Of a stretch of 64,000 bases of DNA, positions 25,465-32,971 are shown one piece after another. Numbering within the stretch: the stretch's first letter is position 1; the number at the start of each line of letters is the position of its first letter. This DNA is from Planctomycetota bacterium (lineage in GTDB: Bacteria; Planctomycetota; J058), in NCBI GenBank assembly GCA_023954375.1, contig JAMLIC010000011.1:124001-188000 (forward strand), written 5' to 3'. The notes below the pieces were generated by a model. It had not been told where the DNA came from, searched no databases, and saw only the letters and a program-made list of their open reading frames with translations. A program made the position numbers and the translations under genes.

Positions 25465-25496
25465 CGAACGGCAGCACCCGCCATCCTCCGCCGCAG

Positions 25497-25524
25497 CCGC
25501 GGCCGCAGCCGTCGGTCACGCTAT
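25497..25524 (+). promoter_or_regulatory. Promoter element, right arm of the 28-bp inverted repeat
   Basis: Identical on the plus strand to the 28-bp element at 25227-25254. It leads directly into TATACT (25522-25527), a near-consensus -10, placed 20 bases before the LolA-like ATG. No clear -35 exists; the GC-rich block may take its place. Confidence 0.6.
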
Positions 25525-25547
25525 ACTGGCGCCCCACCGGAGGTCCC

Positions 25548-26330
25548 ATGAAGCCGCGCGCCGTCGTCCCCGTCCTCGCCCTCGGCCTCCTGGCCGCCAC
25601 CGGCTGGGCCCAGCAGGAGCTCACCGGCGAGCAGATCGTCCGCCGCGCCGACCGCGACCACCGCTCCCGCGACGAGCGCGGGGTCGTCGAGATGGTCCTC
25701 GTCTCCGAGGCCGACGACCAGCGGCAGCTGCGCAGCATGGAGATCCTGGCGAAGACGGGCCAGGGCGACGACGACATGAACCTCGTCCGCTTCCTCTCGC
25801 CCCCCACGGTGCGCGGCACGGCGGTGCTGACGGTCGAGGCCACCGGGCGCGCCGACGACCAGTGGCTCTACCTGCCCGCGCTCAAGAAGACCAAGCGCAT
25901 CGCGTCCACGCAGCGCACCCAGCGCTTCGCCGGGACCGACTTCACCTACGAGGACCTGCGCACGGAGAACTTCGCCGGCTGGACCTACCGCAAGCTCGAC
26001 GACGCCCGCGCGGGCGACGTCGACTGCTTCGCGGTCGAGGCCACGCCGAAGGACCCCGAGGAGACCGGCTACTCGCGCCGCGTCCTCTACGTGGAGAAGG
26101 CCCGCTTCCTCATCCACAAGGTCGAGTTCTTCGACAAGCAGGGCCGCCACCACAAGACGCTGGTCAACCGCGACTGGGAGCAGGTCCAGGGCCTGTGGCG
26201 CTCGCGCCAGGCGATGATGGAGGACCTGCAGCGCCGCACGAAGACGATCTGGCGCTTCACCGAGCGCGCGATCAACCCGGGCCTGCCCGACGCGACGTTC
26301 ACGGAGGCGAACCTCGAAAGGGGGCTGTGA
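25548..26330 (+). CDS. Outer membrane lipoprotein-sorting (LolA-like) protein
   Basis: A 260-residue protein from the ATG at 25548, with GGAGG four bases upstream and a TATACT promoter element just before. It has a signal peptide to about residue 21 (GLLAATGWAQ). The rest fits the LolA-like family of outer membrane lipoprotein-sorting proteins found next to RND exporters: TGEQIVRRADRDHRSRDE, MVLVSEADDQRQLRSMEILAK, MNLVRFLSPPTVRGTAVLTVE, DDQWLYLPALKKTKRIASTQR, FAGTDFTYEDL. It likely carries lipid or hopanoid-like cargo in the periplasm. No MMPL/RND partner is adjacent, so the cargo is unknown. Confidence 0.82.
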   Translation: MKPRAVVPVLALGLLAATGWAQQELTGEQIVRRADRDHRSRDERGVVEMVLVSEADDQRQLRSMEILAKTGQGDDDMNLVRFLSPPTVRGTAVLTVEATGRADDQWLYLPALKKTKRIASTQRTQRFAGTDFTYEDLRTENFAGWTYRKLDDARAGDVDCFAVEATPKDPEETGYSRRVLYVEKARFLIHKVEFFDKQGRHHKTLVNRDWEQVQGLWRSRQAMMEDLQRRTKTIWRFTERAINPGLPDATFTEANLERGL

Positions 26331-26345
26331 CCGCGCTCACCGCTT

Positions 26346-26370
26346 GATCTGCGAGCGAAGCGAGCAGATC
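26346..26370. terminator. Stem-loop after the LolA-like gene
   Basis: GATCTGC, an 11-base loop, GCAGATC, beginning 16 bases after the stop codon at 26330. There is no T tract. The rest of the 206-bp spacer to 26537 holds GC-rich palindromic bits (CCGCGCAGCGG) and no gene. Confidence 0.4.
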
Positions 26371-26536
26371 GAGCGGCGGCGCGCATCCCCGAGCGGAGGC
26401 CGCGCAGCGGCCGGAGCGAGGGCGACAGGTGCCTCACTGCGGATCGGAGCATCGAGCCGCGCGCCCGGACGTGGACATCAGAACAAGCGACGGCCGCTGT
26501 GAGCGCTCGACGACATCGATCGGACGGGGGACTCTC

Positions 26537-29062
26537 ATGACCCGCGCCCTCCTCCTCGCCCTCGCCCTCGCCCTCCCCGCCCTCGCGCAGGAGGCGAAGG
26601 AGCCGGGGTTCCTCGGCGTGTCCATGCAGCCGGTCGTCGTGCCCGGGACCGACCCGCCGCAGGCGCTGATCACGGTCACGGCCGTCGTGCCCGGCTCGGC
26701 CGCGGAGCAGGCCGGCCTGCGCGAGGGCGACGTGATCGTGGCCCTCGACGGCGCGTCGGTGGCCGCGCCGCCGGGCGAGGTCCTGCAGCGCTTCGGCGCC
26801 GTCGTGCGCGAGCGCGGCGCGGGCGCGGCGCTCACGCTGGTCGTGCGGCGTCGCACCACCTCGGCGCGGGTCTACGTGGACGAGGAGCCCGCCGGGCCGC
26901 CGCAGGACGCCAGCGGGCCGGGCGCGGCCGCGAAGGTCCTGCCCGACCTCGCGGCCCTGCTCGACGCCCACCCGGGGCGCCTGGTCTCGGTCCGCGCGCG
27001 GGTGGACGAGGCCGAGGCCGAGCGGCCGGTCGTGCTCGGCGCGCGGGCGCCGGCGTCGGCGGCGGCGCTCCCGCCCAACGCGACCCTGCGGCCCGACCTC
27101 GAGGCCCTGCCGCTCGAGCCCGGCGCGGCGCTGGCCGCGCGGCTCCTCGAGCGGGCCGCCTACACGGCCGAGGACGGGCAGCGGGTGAGCCTGCGGCAGC
27201 GCCTGGACGCCGTGCGCGAGCGCCTCGAGCGCGACGAGCAGGTCCACGACGCGTTCCGCCTGTCGACCGTGCGCTACCTGCATCGCGACCCCCTGCGGCT
27301 GGCGGGCGCGACGCGGCACCTCGCCGCGTCGCTCCAGGCGGTGCACGGCGACGACCGGCGCCCCGGGACCGGGCCGCAGGGGCTCGTCGACGTGGCGCGC
27401 ACGTGCCTCGACGCCGTGGGCGCCGTCGACACGCTCGCGCCCCCGGCGCCGCCGGCGCGGGTCGCCGCCGCCCCGGCGGCGGCGCGCCTCGAGGCCCAGG
27501 CGGCCTACGTCGAGGCCTGCCTCGACCTCGCGCGCGCCCGCGTGGACCGCGCCTTCGAGCGCCTCACGCCCGAGGAGCGGCGCGAGCTGGGCGAGGCGCT
27601 GCCGGGCCTGGCCGACGCGTTCGCCGGGCGGCTCTACCTGCATGAGGACGAGGACCGCGCCCGCTGGGCGCGCAACCGCGCGGCGCTGGGGCTGCTCGAG
27701 CGCGTCGACCGCGGGGCGCTCCTGGCGGCGCTCGAGGCGCTCCTCCCGCTGGCCGAGCCGGCCTGGCTCGTCGCCATCGAGGAGGACCTGATGGCCGCCG
27801 AGCGCGCCGGCCTCAGCCAGCCGCTCGACGGCGTGCGCGGGCGCGTGCTCCTCTGGCGCGACACCCCGCACGGCCGGATCGTCTTCGGCGGCTCGGGGAA
27901 CAACGAGTACCGCGCCGACTCGAACGGCGTCGAGCCGGTGGCGATCGTCGACCTCGACGGGCGCGACGTCTACCACGTGCGCGCGGCCGGGGCGGGCCCC
28001 GACCGGCCGGTGGCGGTGTGCATCGACCTCGGCGGCGACGACCGCTACCAGGCGACCGCGCCCTTCTCGCAGGGCGCGGCGCTGTGCGGCGCGGCGCTCC
28101 TCGTCGACGTCTCGGGCGACGACGCCTACACCAGCAGCGCGCCGTTCGCCCAGGGGGCGGCGCTCTGCGGGGCGGCCCTGCTCGTCGACGGCGGCGGCGA
28201 CGACGTCTACCGGGCGCAGGTCTACGCGCAGGGGGCGGCGCTCTGCCAGGGCCTCGGGGCGCTCCTCGACGGCGGCGGCGACGACCGCCACACGGTCGGC
28301 CTCTACGGGCAGGCGTTCGCCGGGCCGGGCGCGTTCGGCGCGCTCGTCGCGCGCGGCGGCGACGACCGCTACGAGGCGCTGGGGCGCGAGGCGTGCACCT
28401 ACGGCGACCCGGGCACCTACCACGCCATGAGCCAGGGGGCCGCGGTCGGGTTCAGGCAGTTCGCCTCGGGCGGCGTCGCGGCGCTGGTCGACGACGGCGG
28501 CCGCGACGTCTACGAGGCGGGCAACTTCTCGCAGGGCGGGGCCTACTACTTCGGCTGGGGGCTGCTCGCCGACCTCGGCGACGGCGCGGACCTCTACGAG
28601 GGGTCGCGCTACTCGCTCGGGTTCGCCGCCCACTCGGCCCTGGGGTCGTTCCTCGACGAGGGCGGCGACGACCACTACCGCGGCTGGGTCGGGGCGCAGG
28701 CGGGCGCCGCCTGGGACCTGAGCGCGACGGTGTTCCTCGAGGACGGCGGCGACGACCTCTACGAGACCGGGCCGGGGTTCTCGATCGGCGCCTCGGCGCA
28801 CAACGGCTTCTCGCTGTTCGTCGACCGCGGCGGGCGCGACCGCTACGGCGTCGGCCCCGGGCGCGCCGGCCCCAACGACTACCACGGCGGCCACAGCCTG
28901 TCGGTGTTCATCGACGCGGGCGGCCAGCAGGACGACTACGCCGGCGGCGGGCTGAAGGACGGCGCGGCGGTCGTCGGCCCCGACGCGGCCGTCGCGGTGG
29001 ACCTGCCGGGTTCGCTCGAGGAGGCGACGGACGAGGTGCTGGAGCGGCTGCTGGGTCGGTGA
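26537..29062 (+). CDS. Exported PDZ protein with about a dozen GGD-x-Y repeats
   Basis: An 841-residue protein from the ATG at 26537 (GGGGG seven bases upstream) with signal peptide 1-18. A PDZ domain occupies residues 25-110 (GFLGVSMQPV, VVPGSAAEQAGLREGDVIVALDGASV). No protease domain precedes it. A helical middle (110-440) follows. From about residue 455 to 815 a repeat of 25-45 residues takes over, with core (G/D)GGDDxY and QGAALxGxxxLxD: LGGDDRYQ, VSGDDAYT, GGGDDVYR, RGGDDRYE, EGGDDHYR, DGGDDLYE. This probably forms a beta-solenoid with acidic, perhaps calcium-binding, turns. The function is unknown. Such proteins are frequent in Planctomycetota. Confidence 0.8.
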   Translation: MTRALLLALALALPALAQEAKEPGFLGVSMQPVVVPGTDPPQALITVTAVVPGSAAEQAGLREGDVIVALDGASVAAPPGEVLQRFGAVVRERGAGAALTLVVRRRTTSARVYVDEEPAGPPQDASGPGAAAKVLPDLAALLDAHPGRLVSVRARVDEAEAERPVVLGARAPASAAALPPNATLRPDLEALPLEPGAALAARLLERAAYTAEDGQRVSLRQRLDAVRERLERDEQVHDAFRLSTVRYLHRDPLRLAGATRHLAASLQAVHGDDRRPGTGPQGLVDVARTCLDAVGAVDTLAPPAPPARVAAAPAAARLEAQAAYVEACLDLARARVDRAFERLTPEERRELGEALPGLADAFAGRLYLHEDEDRARWARNRAALGLLERVDRGALLAALEALLPLAEPAWLVAIEEDLMAAERAGLSQPLDGVRGRVLLWRDTPHGRIVFGGSGNNEYRADSNGVEPVAIVDLDGRDVYHVRAAGAGPDRPVAVCIDLGGDDRYQATAPFSQGAALCGAALLVDVSGDDAYTSSAPFAQGAALCGAALLVDGGGDDVYRAQVYAQGAALCQGLGALLDGGGDDRHTVGLYGQAFAGPGAFGALVARGGDDRYEALGREACTYGDPGTYHAMSQGAAVGFRQFASGGVAALVDDGGRDVYEAGNFSQGGAYYFGWGLLADLGDGADLYEGSRYSLGFAAHSALGSFLDEGGDDHYRGWVGAQAGAAWDLSATVFLEDGGDDLYETGPGFSIGASAHNGFSLFVDRGGRDRYGVGPGRAGPNDYHGGHSLSVFIDAGGQQDDYAGGGLKDGAAVVGPDAAVAVDLPGSLEEATDEVLERLLGR

Positions 29063-29167
29063 GGCGCTCGGAGCGTATGAAGCAATCGACGCTCGCCGGC
29101 GAGTCCTGGTGACCAGCCTTCGATCGGAGCAGCGGGCGAGGCGAGGCCGCGGAGGCTGAGGCGAGGC

Positions 29168-29220
29168 GGCGCGCGCGCGGGGGACGTCGTATCGGCATAC
29201 TTCTAGCCCGCGCGCGCGCC
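29168..29220. terminator. 14-bp inverted repeat with 25-base loop between convergent genes
   Basis: GGCGCGCGCGCGGG (29168-29181) pairs exactly with CCCGCGCGCGCGCC (29207-29220). It lies between the stop codons of two convergent genes and is a plausible bidirectional terminator. It is followed at 29231 by GCATCCGCGGCCGCAGCCGT, a copy of the promoter-block repeat of 25.2-25.5 kb. Confidence 0.5.
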
Positions 29221-29260
29221 GCCCCGCCCAGCATCCGCGGCCGCAGCCGTCGAGCACACC

Positions 29261-29983
29261 TCAGCCGATCAGCACCATCAGCGCCGTCGCGTCGTCGGTC
29301 AGCCCCAGCCGGTCCGCCCGCGCCACGACGGCCTCGGCGACGGCCTGCGGGTCGTCACCCGCGGCGAGGGTCTCCGCCACGCGACCCTCGTCGAGGACCT
29401 TGATCACGCCGTCCGAGCAGAGGAGCAGCCGGTCGCCCGGGCGCAGGTCGCCCGTCACCACGTCGGGCACGACGAACTCGCGGCGCGCGATCAGGGTCCG
29501 GGTGAGGAGGTTCTGGTTCGGGTGGGTGCGCAGCTGGTCGCGCGTGATCCCGCCGGCCTCGTACTGCTCCCAGGCGACCGAGTGGTCGCGGGTGAGCTGC
29601 TCGAGCCGCCCGTCGCGCAGGAGGTACGCGCGGGTGTCGCCCACGTGGACGATCCACCACGCGCCGTCCACGAGCTGCAACGCGGTGAGCGTCGCCGCCA
29701 TGGAGCCGAGGGCCGGCTCGGCGCGCCCCCGCGCGTGGAGGGCGCGCGCGGCGCGGCTGGCCGCGCGGCCCAGCCAGCCGCGCAGGTCGCCGTCCGGCGG
29801 CGGGCCGCCGGCGAGGGCGTCGCGGCAGGCCTCGACGACGAGGGCGCTGGCCACGGCGGCGCCGCGGTACTGGCCGACCCCGTCCGACACGGCGTAGAAG
29901 CGCCGCTCGTCGTCGACGAGGAGCGCGTCCTCGTTGGGGCCGTCGGGGCCGGCGCGCGTCGTTCCGCCGGAGCGCGGGGTCAT
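29261..29983 (-). CDS. PP2C-family Ser/Thr protein phosphatase
   Basis: A 240-residue catalytic domain only, from the ATG at 29983. PP2C metal-binding motifs are present: NEDALLVDD, YAVSDGVGQYRGAAVAS (the Asp-Gly pair), GSMAATLTALQL, VHVGDTRAYLLRDGRLEQLTRDHS, LLLCSDGVIKVLDE and TDDATALMVLIG. It dephosphorylates Ser/Thr residues and likely opposes Hanks-type kinases. Two FHA proteins in this window are potential members of the same pathway; no kinase is present in the window. Confidence 0.9.
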   Translation of the reverse strand: MTPRSGGTTRAGPDGPNEDALLVDDERRFYAVSDGVGQYRGAAVASALVVEACRDALAGGPPPDGDLRGWLGRAASRAARALHARGRAEPALGSMAATLTALQLVDGAWWIVHVGDTRAYLLRDGRLEQLTRDHSVAWEQYEAGGITRDQLRTHPNQNLLTRTLIARREFVVPDVVTGDLRPGDRLLLCSDGVIKVLDEGRVAETLAAGDDPQAVAEAVVARADRLGLTDDATALMVLIG

Positions 29984-30160
29984 GCCCTCAGCGTACCCCC
30001 GGCCGCCGGGCCGTGAAGCGGGGCGGCCGCGGATTCTCGCCGCCCGGGGTGAAATGCCCGGGCAGACGGGCGCGCCTGGCCCGTCAGTCCGGGGCGATGG
30101 CGCTCGGCCCCCGATCTGCTCCCTCCACGCGGGACTGCAACTGCGAGGGAGCCGAGCGGA

Positions 30161-30880
30161 ATGGCCGACTACGATCGGGAACGGTCCGAGCTGCACCTGA
30201 AGGTGATCTACGCCGGCGCGCGCGGCGCCGGGAAGTCCGCCAGCCTCCAGACGATCGCCCGCACGGCGTCGCGCCACGGCAAGGTGGTGGAGCCGCCCGA
30301 GGCCTCGCAGGCGGCCGGCCTGGTCGAGCACGTGCAGCTGAAGCTCGGGCGCGTGTTCGGGCGGCACACCGCCTTCGCGCACGTCCTCGCCCTGCCGGGC
30401 GGCGCGCTCGCGCCGACGACGCGCCTCCTCCTGCGCTCGGCCGACGCGGTGGTGTTCGTCGTCGACGCGAGCCCTGGCCGCGACCGCGACAACGCGCAGG
30501 CGCTCGAGGCGCTCGAGGCGGCCCTGCGGCGCGAGGGCCGCGACCTGTGGTCGCTCCCGCTGGCCTTCCAGTGGAACAAGCGCGACCGGGTGACCGGCGC
30601 CGTGGGGCCGGCCGACAAGCCCCGCCTCTGCCGCGGGCGTCCGTTCGTCAGCACGCGGGCCGACCGCGGCGACGGGGTCGTGACGGTCTTCCAGCGGGTG
30701 TGCCTGCCGGCGCTGCGCCGCGCCGGCGAGGCGCACGGGCTCGTGGCAGGCGCCCGCGCGGTCGCGTCGCTCCCCTCGGCCCGCGCCGAGGCAGCGGCCG
30801 CCGCGGAGGACCCGGCGCGTCCCCGGGTGTTCGGGCGGCTGTTCGAGCGGGCGCGCGCCATGTTCGCCCGCCCGGCCTGA
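30161..30880 (+). CDS. MglA-like small Ras-superfamily GTPase
   Basis: A 239-residue protein starting MADYDRERSELHLKVIYAG. The P-loop is G19-ARGAGKS-26, and the base-recognition NKxD motif is WNKRD (about residue 145). AVVFVVDASPGRDRDNAQALEAL matches the helix after switch II. The N-terminal strand with KVIYAGARGAGKS resembles MglA/gliding proteins, which set polarity of motility or secretion. The switch II DxxG is not obvious: ALPGGALAPTT stands in its place, which could change nucleotide hydrolysis. The C-terminal 50 residues are an Ala/Arg tail. It is separate from the convergently and divergently placed neighbours. No MglB/roadblock partner is seen. Confidence 0.8.
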   Translation: MADYDRERSELHLKVIYAGARGAGKSASLQTIARTASRHGKVVEPPEASQAAGLVEHVQLKLGRVFGRHTAFAHVLALPGGALAPTTRLLLRSADAVVFVVDASPGRDRDNAQALEALEAALRREGRDLWSLPLAFQWNKRDRVTGAVGPADKPRLCRGRPFVSTRADRGDGVVTVFQRVCLPALRRAGEAHGLVAGARAVASLPSARAEAAAAAEDPARPRVFGRLFERARAMFARPA

Positions 30881-30967
30881 CCGCCCGGAGTCCGGCCTGC
30901 GGAGCCGACTTCATGCCTTCTCGCCCGCGGTGCTCCCCCTTAGCCTGGTGGCCACGACGGAGGGGGA

Positions 30968-32209
30968 ATGGAGAGGCCACGCCGACGCTGGACCCGGCTG
31001 ACCCTGGGGGTCGCCGTCGTGCTCGTCACCCACGCCGTCGGCGCGACCCTCGCGTCGGGCCGGCCGGCGACCTGCGCCTGCGCGGCGCCCGCGTGGCTCC
31101 CGGCCATCGCCGCGCCGCCGGCGGCCGTGACGACGGACGCGCCGCTGCGCGTGGTCACCTACAACCTGCACAGCGGGCTCGGCCCGCGGCTGTCGTTCGG
31201 CAAGCCGCGCGAGGTCGTCGAGCACAACCTCCGGGCGATCGCCGCCGCGATCGTCGCCGCGTCGCCTGGCCACGCCCCCGACGTCGTCGGCCTGAACGAG
31301 GTCGACTTCGACTCGCGCCGCAGCGCCGGGATCGACCAGGCCGCCTTCCTCGCCCGCGACCTCGAGCGCCGGACCGGCGCCCCCTACGGGGTCGTCGAGG
31401 GCGTCACCTGGGTGCGCGAGACGAAGGGCTTCGAGGTGCGCTACGGCAACGCCGTCCTCGTGCGCCACCCGGTCGTGCGCTCCGAGGCGCTGCGCTTCGA
31501 CGACATGGAGCAGCCCGACCTCCCCGGCGTGCGGTCGGGCCTGCTCCTCGACCGCCTCGTGCGCGAGGGGCGAGGCGTGGTGAAGGTCACGATCGCCGCG
31601 CCGGCGGGCGAGGTCGACGTCCTGGTGACGCACCTCGACGCGTTCGCGCAGGCCGAGCGCGAGGCGCAGGCGGCCCACATCCTGCGGCACGTCGCGCCGG
31701 ACCGGACGACCGTCCTCCTCGGCGACTTCAACGCGGTCCCCACGCGGCTGACGCTCGGCCGGCGCTTCTTCCGCGACGACCTGACGCACGACCTGCTCAC
31801 GAGCGGCGGCCTGGCCGACGCGCGCCTCGTCGTGGCGGCGCGCGAGGAGGCGGGCGACCTGACCCGCTGGTCGACCTTCCCGGCCGACGTCCCCGAGTGG
31901 CCCCTCGACGGCGTCCTCGGCAGCCTCGACCTCCTGCCCGCGCGCGCCGAGGTCGTGGGGACGACCGAGTCCGACCACCGCGGGCTCGTCGTCGACTACC
32001 ACCCCGCGGGGGACGAGGCCGGCGCCCTGCGCAGCTGGCACGACGCGGTGCGCCGGCGGCAGGTGGCGCACATCGAGGGCTGCGGGGAGGGCGAGGACCC
32101 GCACGCCGCCTCGCTCGCCCCCGGGGCCCACGACCAGCGCGAGCACCGGCGGCGCCGCCTCCTCGCGGGGAGCGGCTTCGCGGACCTGCTCACGCGGCGG
32201 GCGGAGTGA
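30968..32209 (+). CDS. Endonuclease/exonuclease/phosphatase family protein, exported
   Basis: A 413-residue protein with an N-terminal signal anchor (residues 10-31). EEP-fold motifs occur in order: VVTYNLHSGLG (about 63), VVGLNEVDFDS (Glu metal ligand), YGNAVLVRHPV, LVTHLDAFAQ (His), VLLGDFNAVPT (catalytic Asp-Asn) and TESDHRGLVVDY (Asp-His). It hydrolyses phosphodiester or phosphomonoester bonds outside the cytoplasm; nucleic acid, sphingomyelin and inositol phosphate substrates are all possible. The C-terminal 70 residues are basic and histidine-rich with no domain. Confidence 0.85.
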   Translation: MERPRRRWTRLTLGVAVVLVTHAVGATLASGRPATCACAAPAWLPAIAAPPAAVTTDAPLRVVTYNLHSGLGPRLSFGKPREVVEHNLRAIAAAIVAASPGHAPDVVGLNEVDFDSRRSAGIDQAAFLARDLERRTGAPYGVVEGVTWVRETKGFEVRYGNAVLVRHPVVRSEALRFDDMEQPDLPGVRSGLLLDRLVREGRGVVKVTIAAPAGEVDVLVTHLDAFAQAEREAQAAHILRHVAPDRTTVLLGDFNAVPTRLTLGRRFFRDDLTHDLLTSGGLADARLVVAAREEAGDLTRWSTFPADVPEWPLDGVLGSLDLLPARAEVVGTTESDHRGLVVDYHPAGDEAGALRSWHDAVRRRQVAHIEGCGEGEDPHAASLAPGAHDQREHRRRRLLAGSGFADLLTRRAE

Positions 32210-32242
32210 CGACGACCTCCGCGTGACCGACGAGCGGGTCCG

Positions 32243-32971
32243 TCACGCCCCCGGCGGCAGCTCCTCCAGCAACCGGTCCACGCTCGGGACCACGACGGCG
32301 CGGCCGTCGAAGCGCGCCACGCCGTCGTCGACGAGGGCGCGCACGGCGCGGGCGACGCTCTCCGGCCGGACGCCGAGGAGCGCGGCCATGTCCTGCCGGG
32401 CGAGCGGCAGGTCGAGCGCGAACCCGCCCCCCGCCTCGCGGCCGTAGCGCTCGAGGAGCGACAGGAGCAGCCGCGCGAGGCGCGCGCGCACCGGGAGCGT
32501 GGCCTGCTCCAGCTTCTCGTCGTCGGCCTGGCGGAGGTCCTGCGCCAGCCGGCGGAGGAACCTGAGCGCCAGGTCGGGGCTGCGGGCCAGGAGCGCCTTC
32601 ACGGCCGGGCGCTCGATGAGGCACACGCGCGCCTCGGTCAGCGCCTCGGCGGTGCTCGAGTAGGTGCCGCCGGCGAAGAACGTCCGCACACCCAGCGCCT
32701 CGTGGGGGTGGACGAGGCGGGTGATCACGCTCCGCCCCTCGGCGTCGACGCGCCGCAGCGCGACCGTCCCCGACGCGACGCAGTGCACCCCGAAGCAGGG
32801 GCTCCCCTGGTGGAAGATCACCTCGCCCGGGCGGTAGACGCGCTCGCTGCGCCCCTGCTCGAGCGTCGGCACGTCGTCGCGCGCGAGCGCGCACCACTCG
32901 CTGATCTCCCGGCCGGGGCAGCCGAGGCAGCCCGTCGGGGTCGCCGCGCGGGTGGGGGTCGCATCGATCAC
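32243..32971 (-). CDS. Crp/Fnr family regulator with N-terminal cysteines
   Basis: A 242-residue protein from the GTG at 32971, which overlaps the porin stop by one base (TAGTG), so it belongs to the respiratory operon. It has an N-terminal CLGCPGREISEWC cluster, a cyclic-nucleotide-binding-like beta barrel (YRPGEVIFHQGSPCFGVHCVASGTVALRRVD) with further cysteines near residues 59 and 64, and a C-terminal HTH (LARQDMAALLGVRPESVARAVRALVDDG). The cysteine layout resembles the Fe-S ligands of Fnr, so oxygen or NO sensing is likely. Its probable targets are the divergent nap and nrf-like operons. Confidence 0.85.
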   Translation of the reverse strand: MIDATPTRAATPTGCLGCPGREISEWCALARDDVPTLEQGRSERVYRPGEVIFHQGSPCFGVHCVASGTVALRRVDAEGRSVITRLVHPHEALGVRTFFAGGTYSSTAEALTEARVCLIERPAVKALLARSPDLALRFLRRLAQDLRQADDEKLEQATLPVRARLARLLLSLLERYGREAGGGFALDLPLARQDMAALLGVRPESVARAVRALVDDGVARFDGRAVVVPSVDRLLEELPPGA

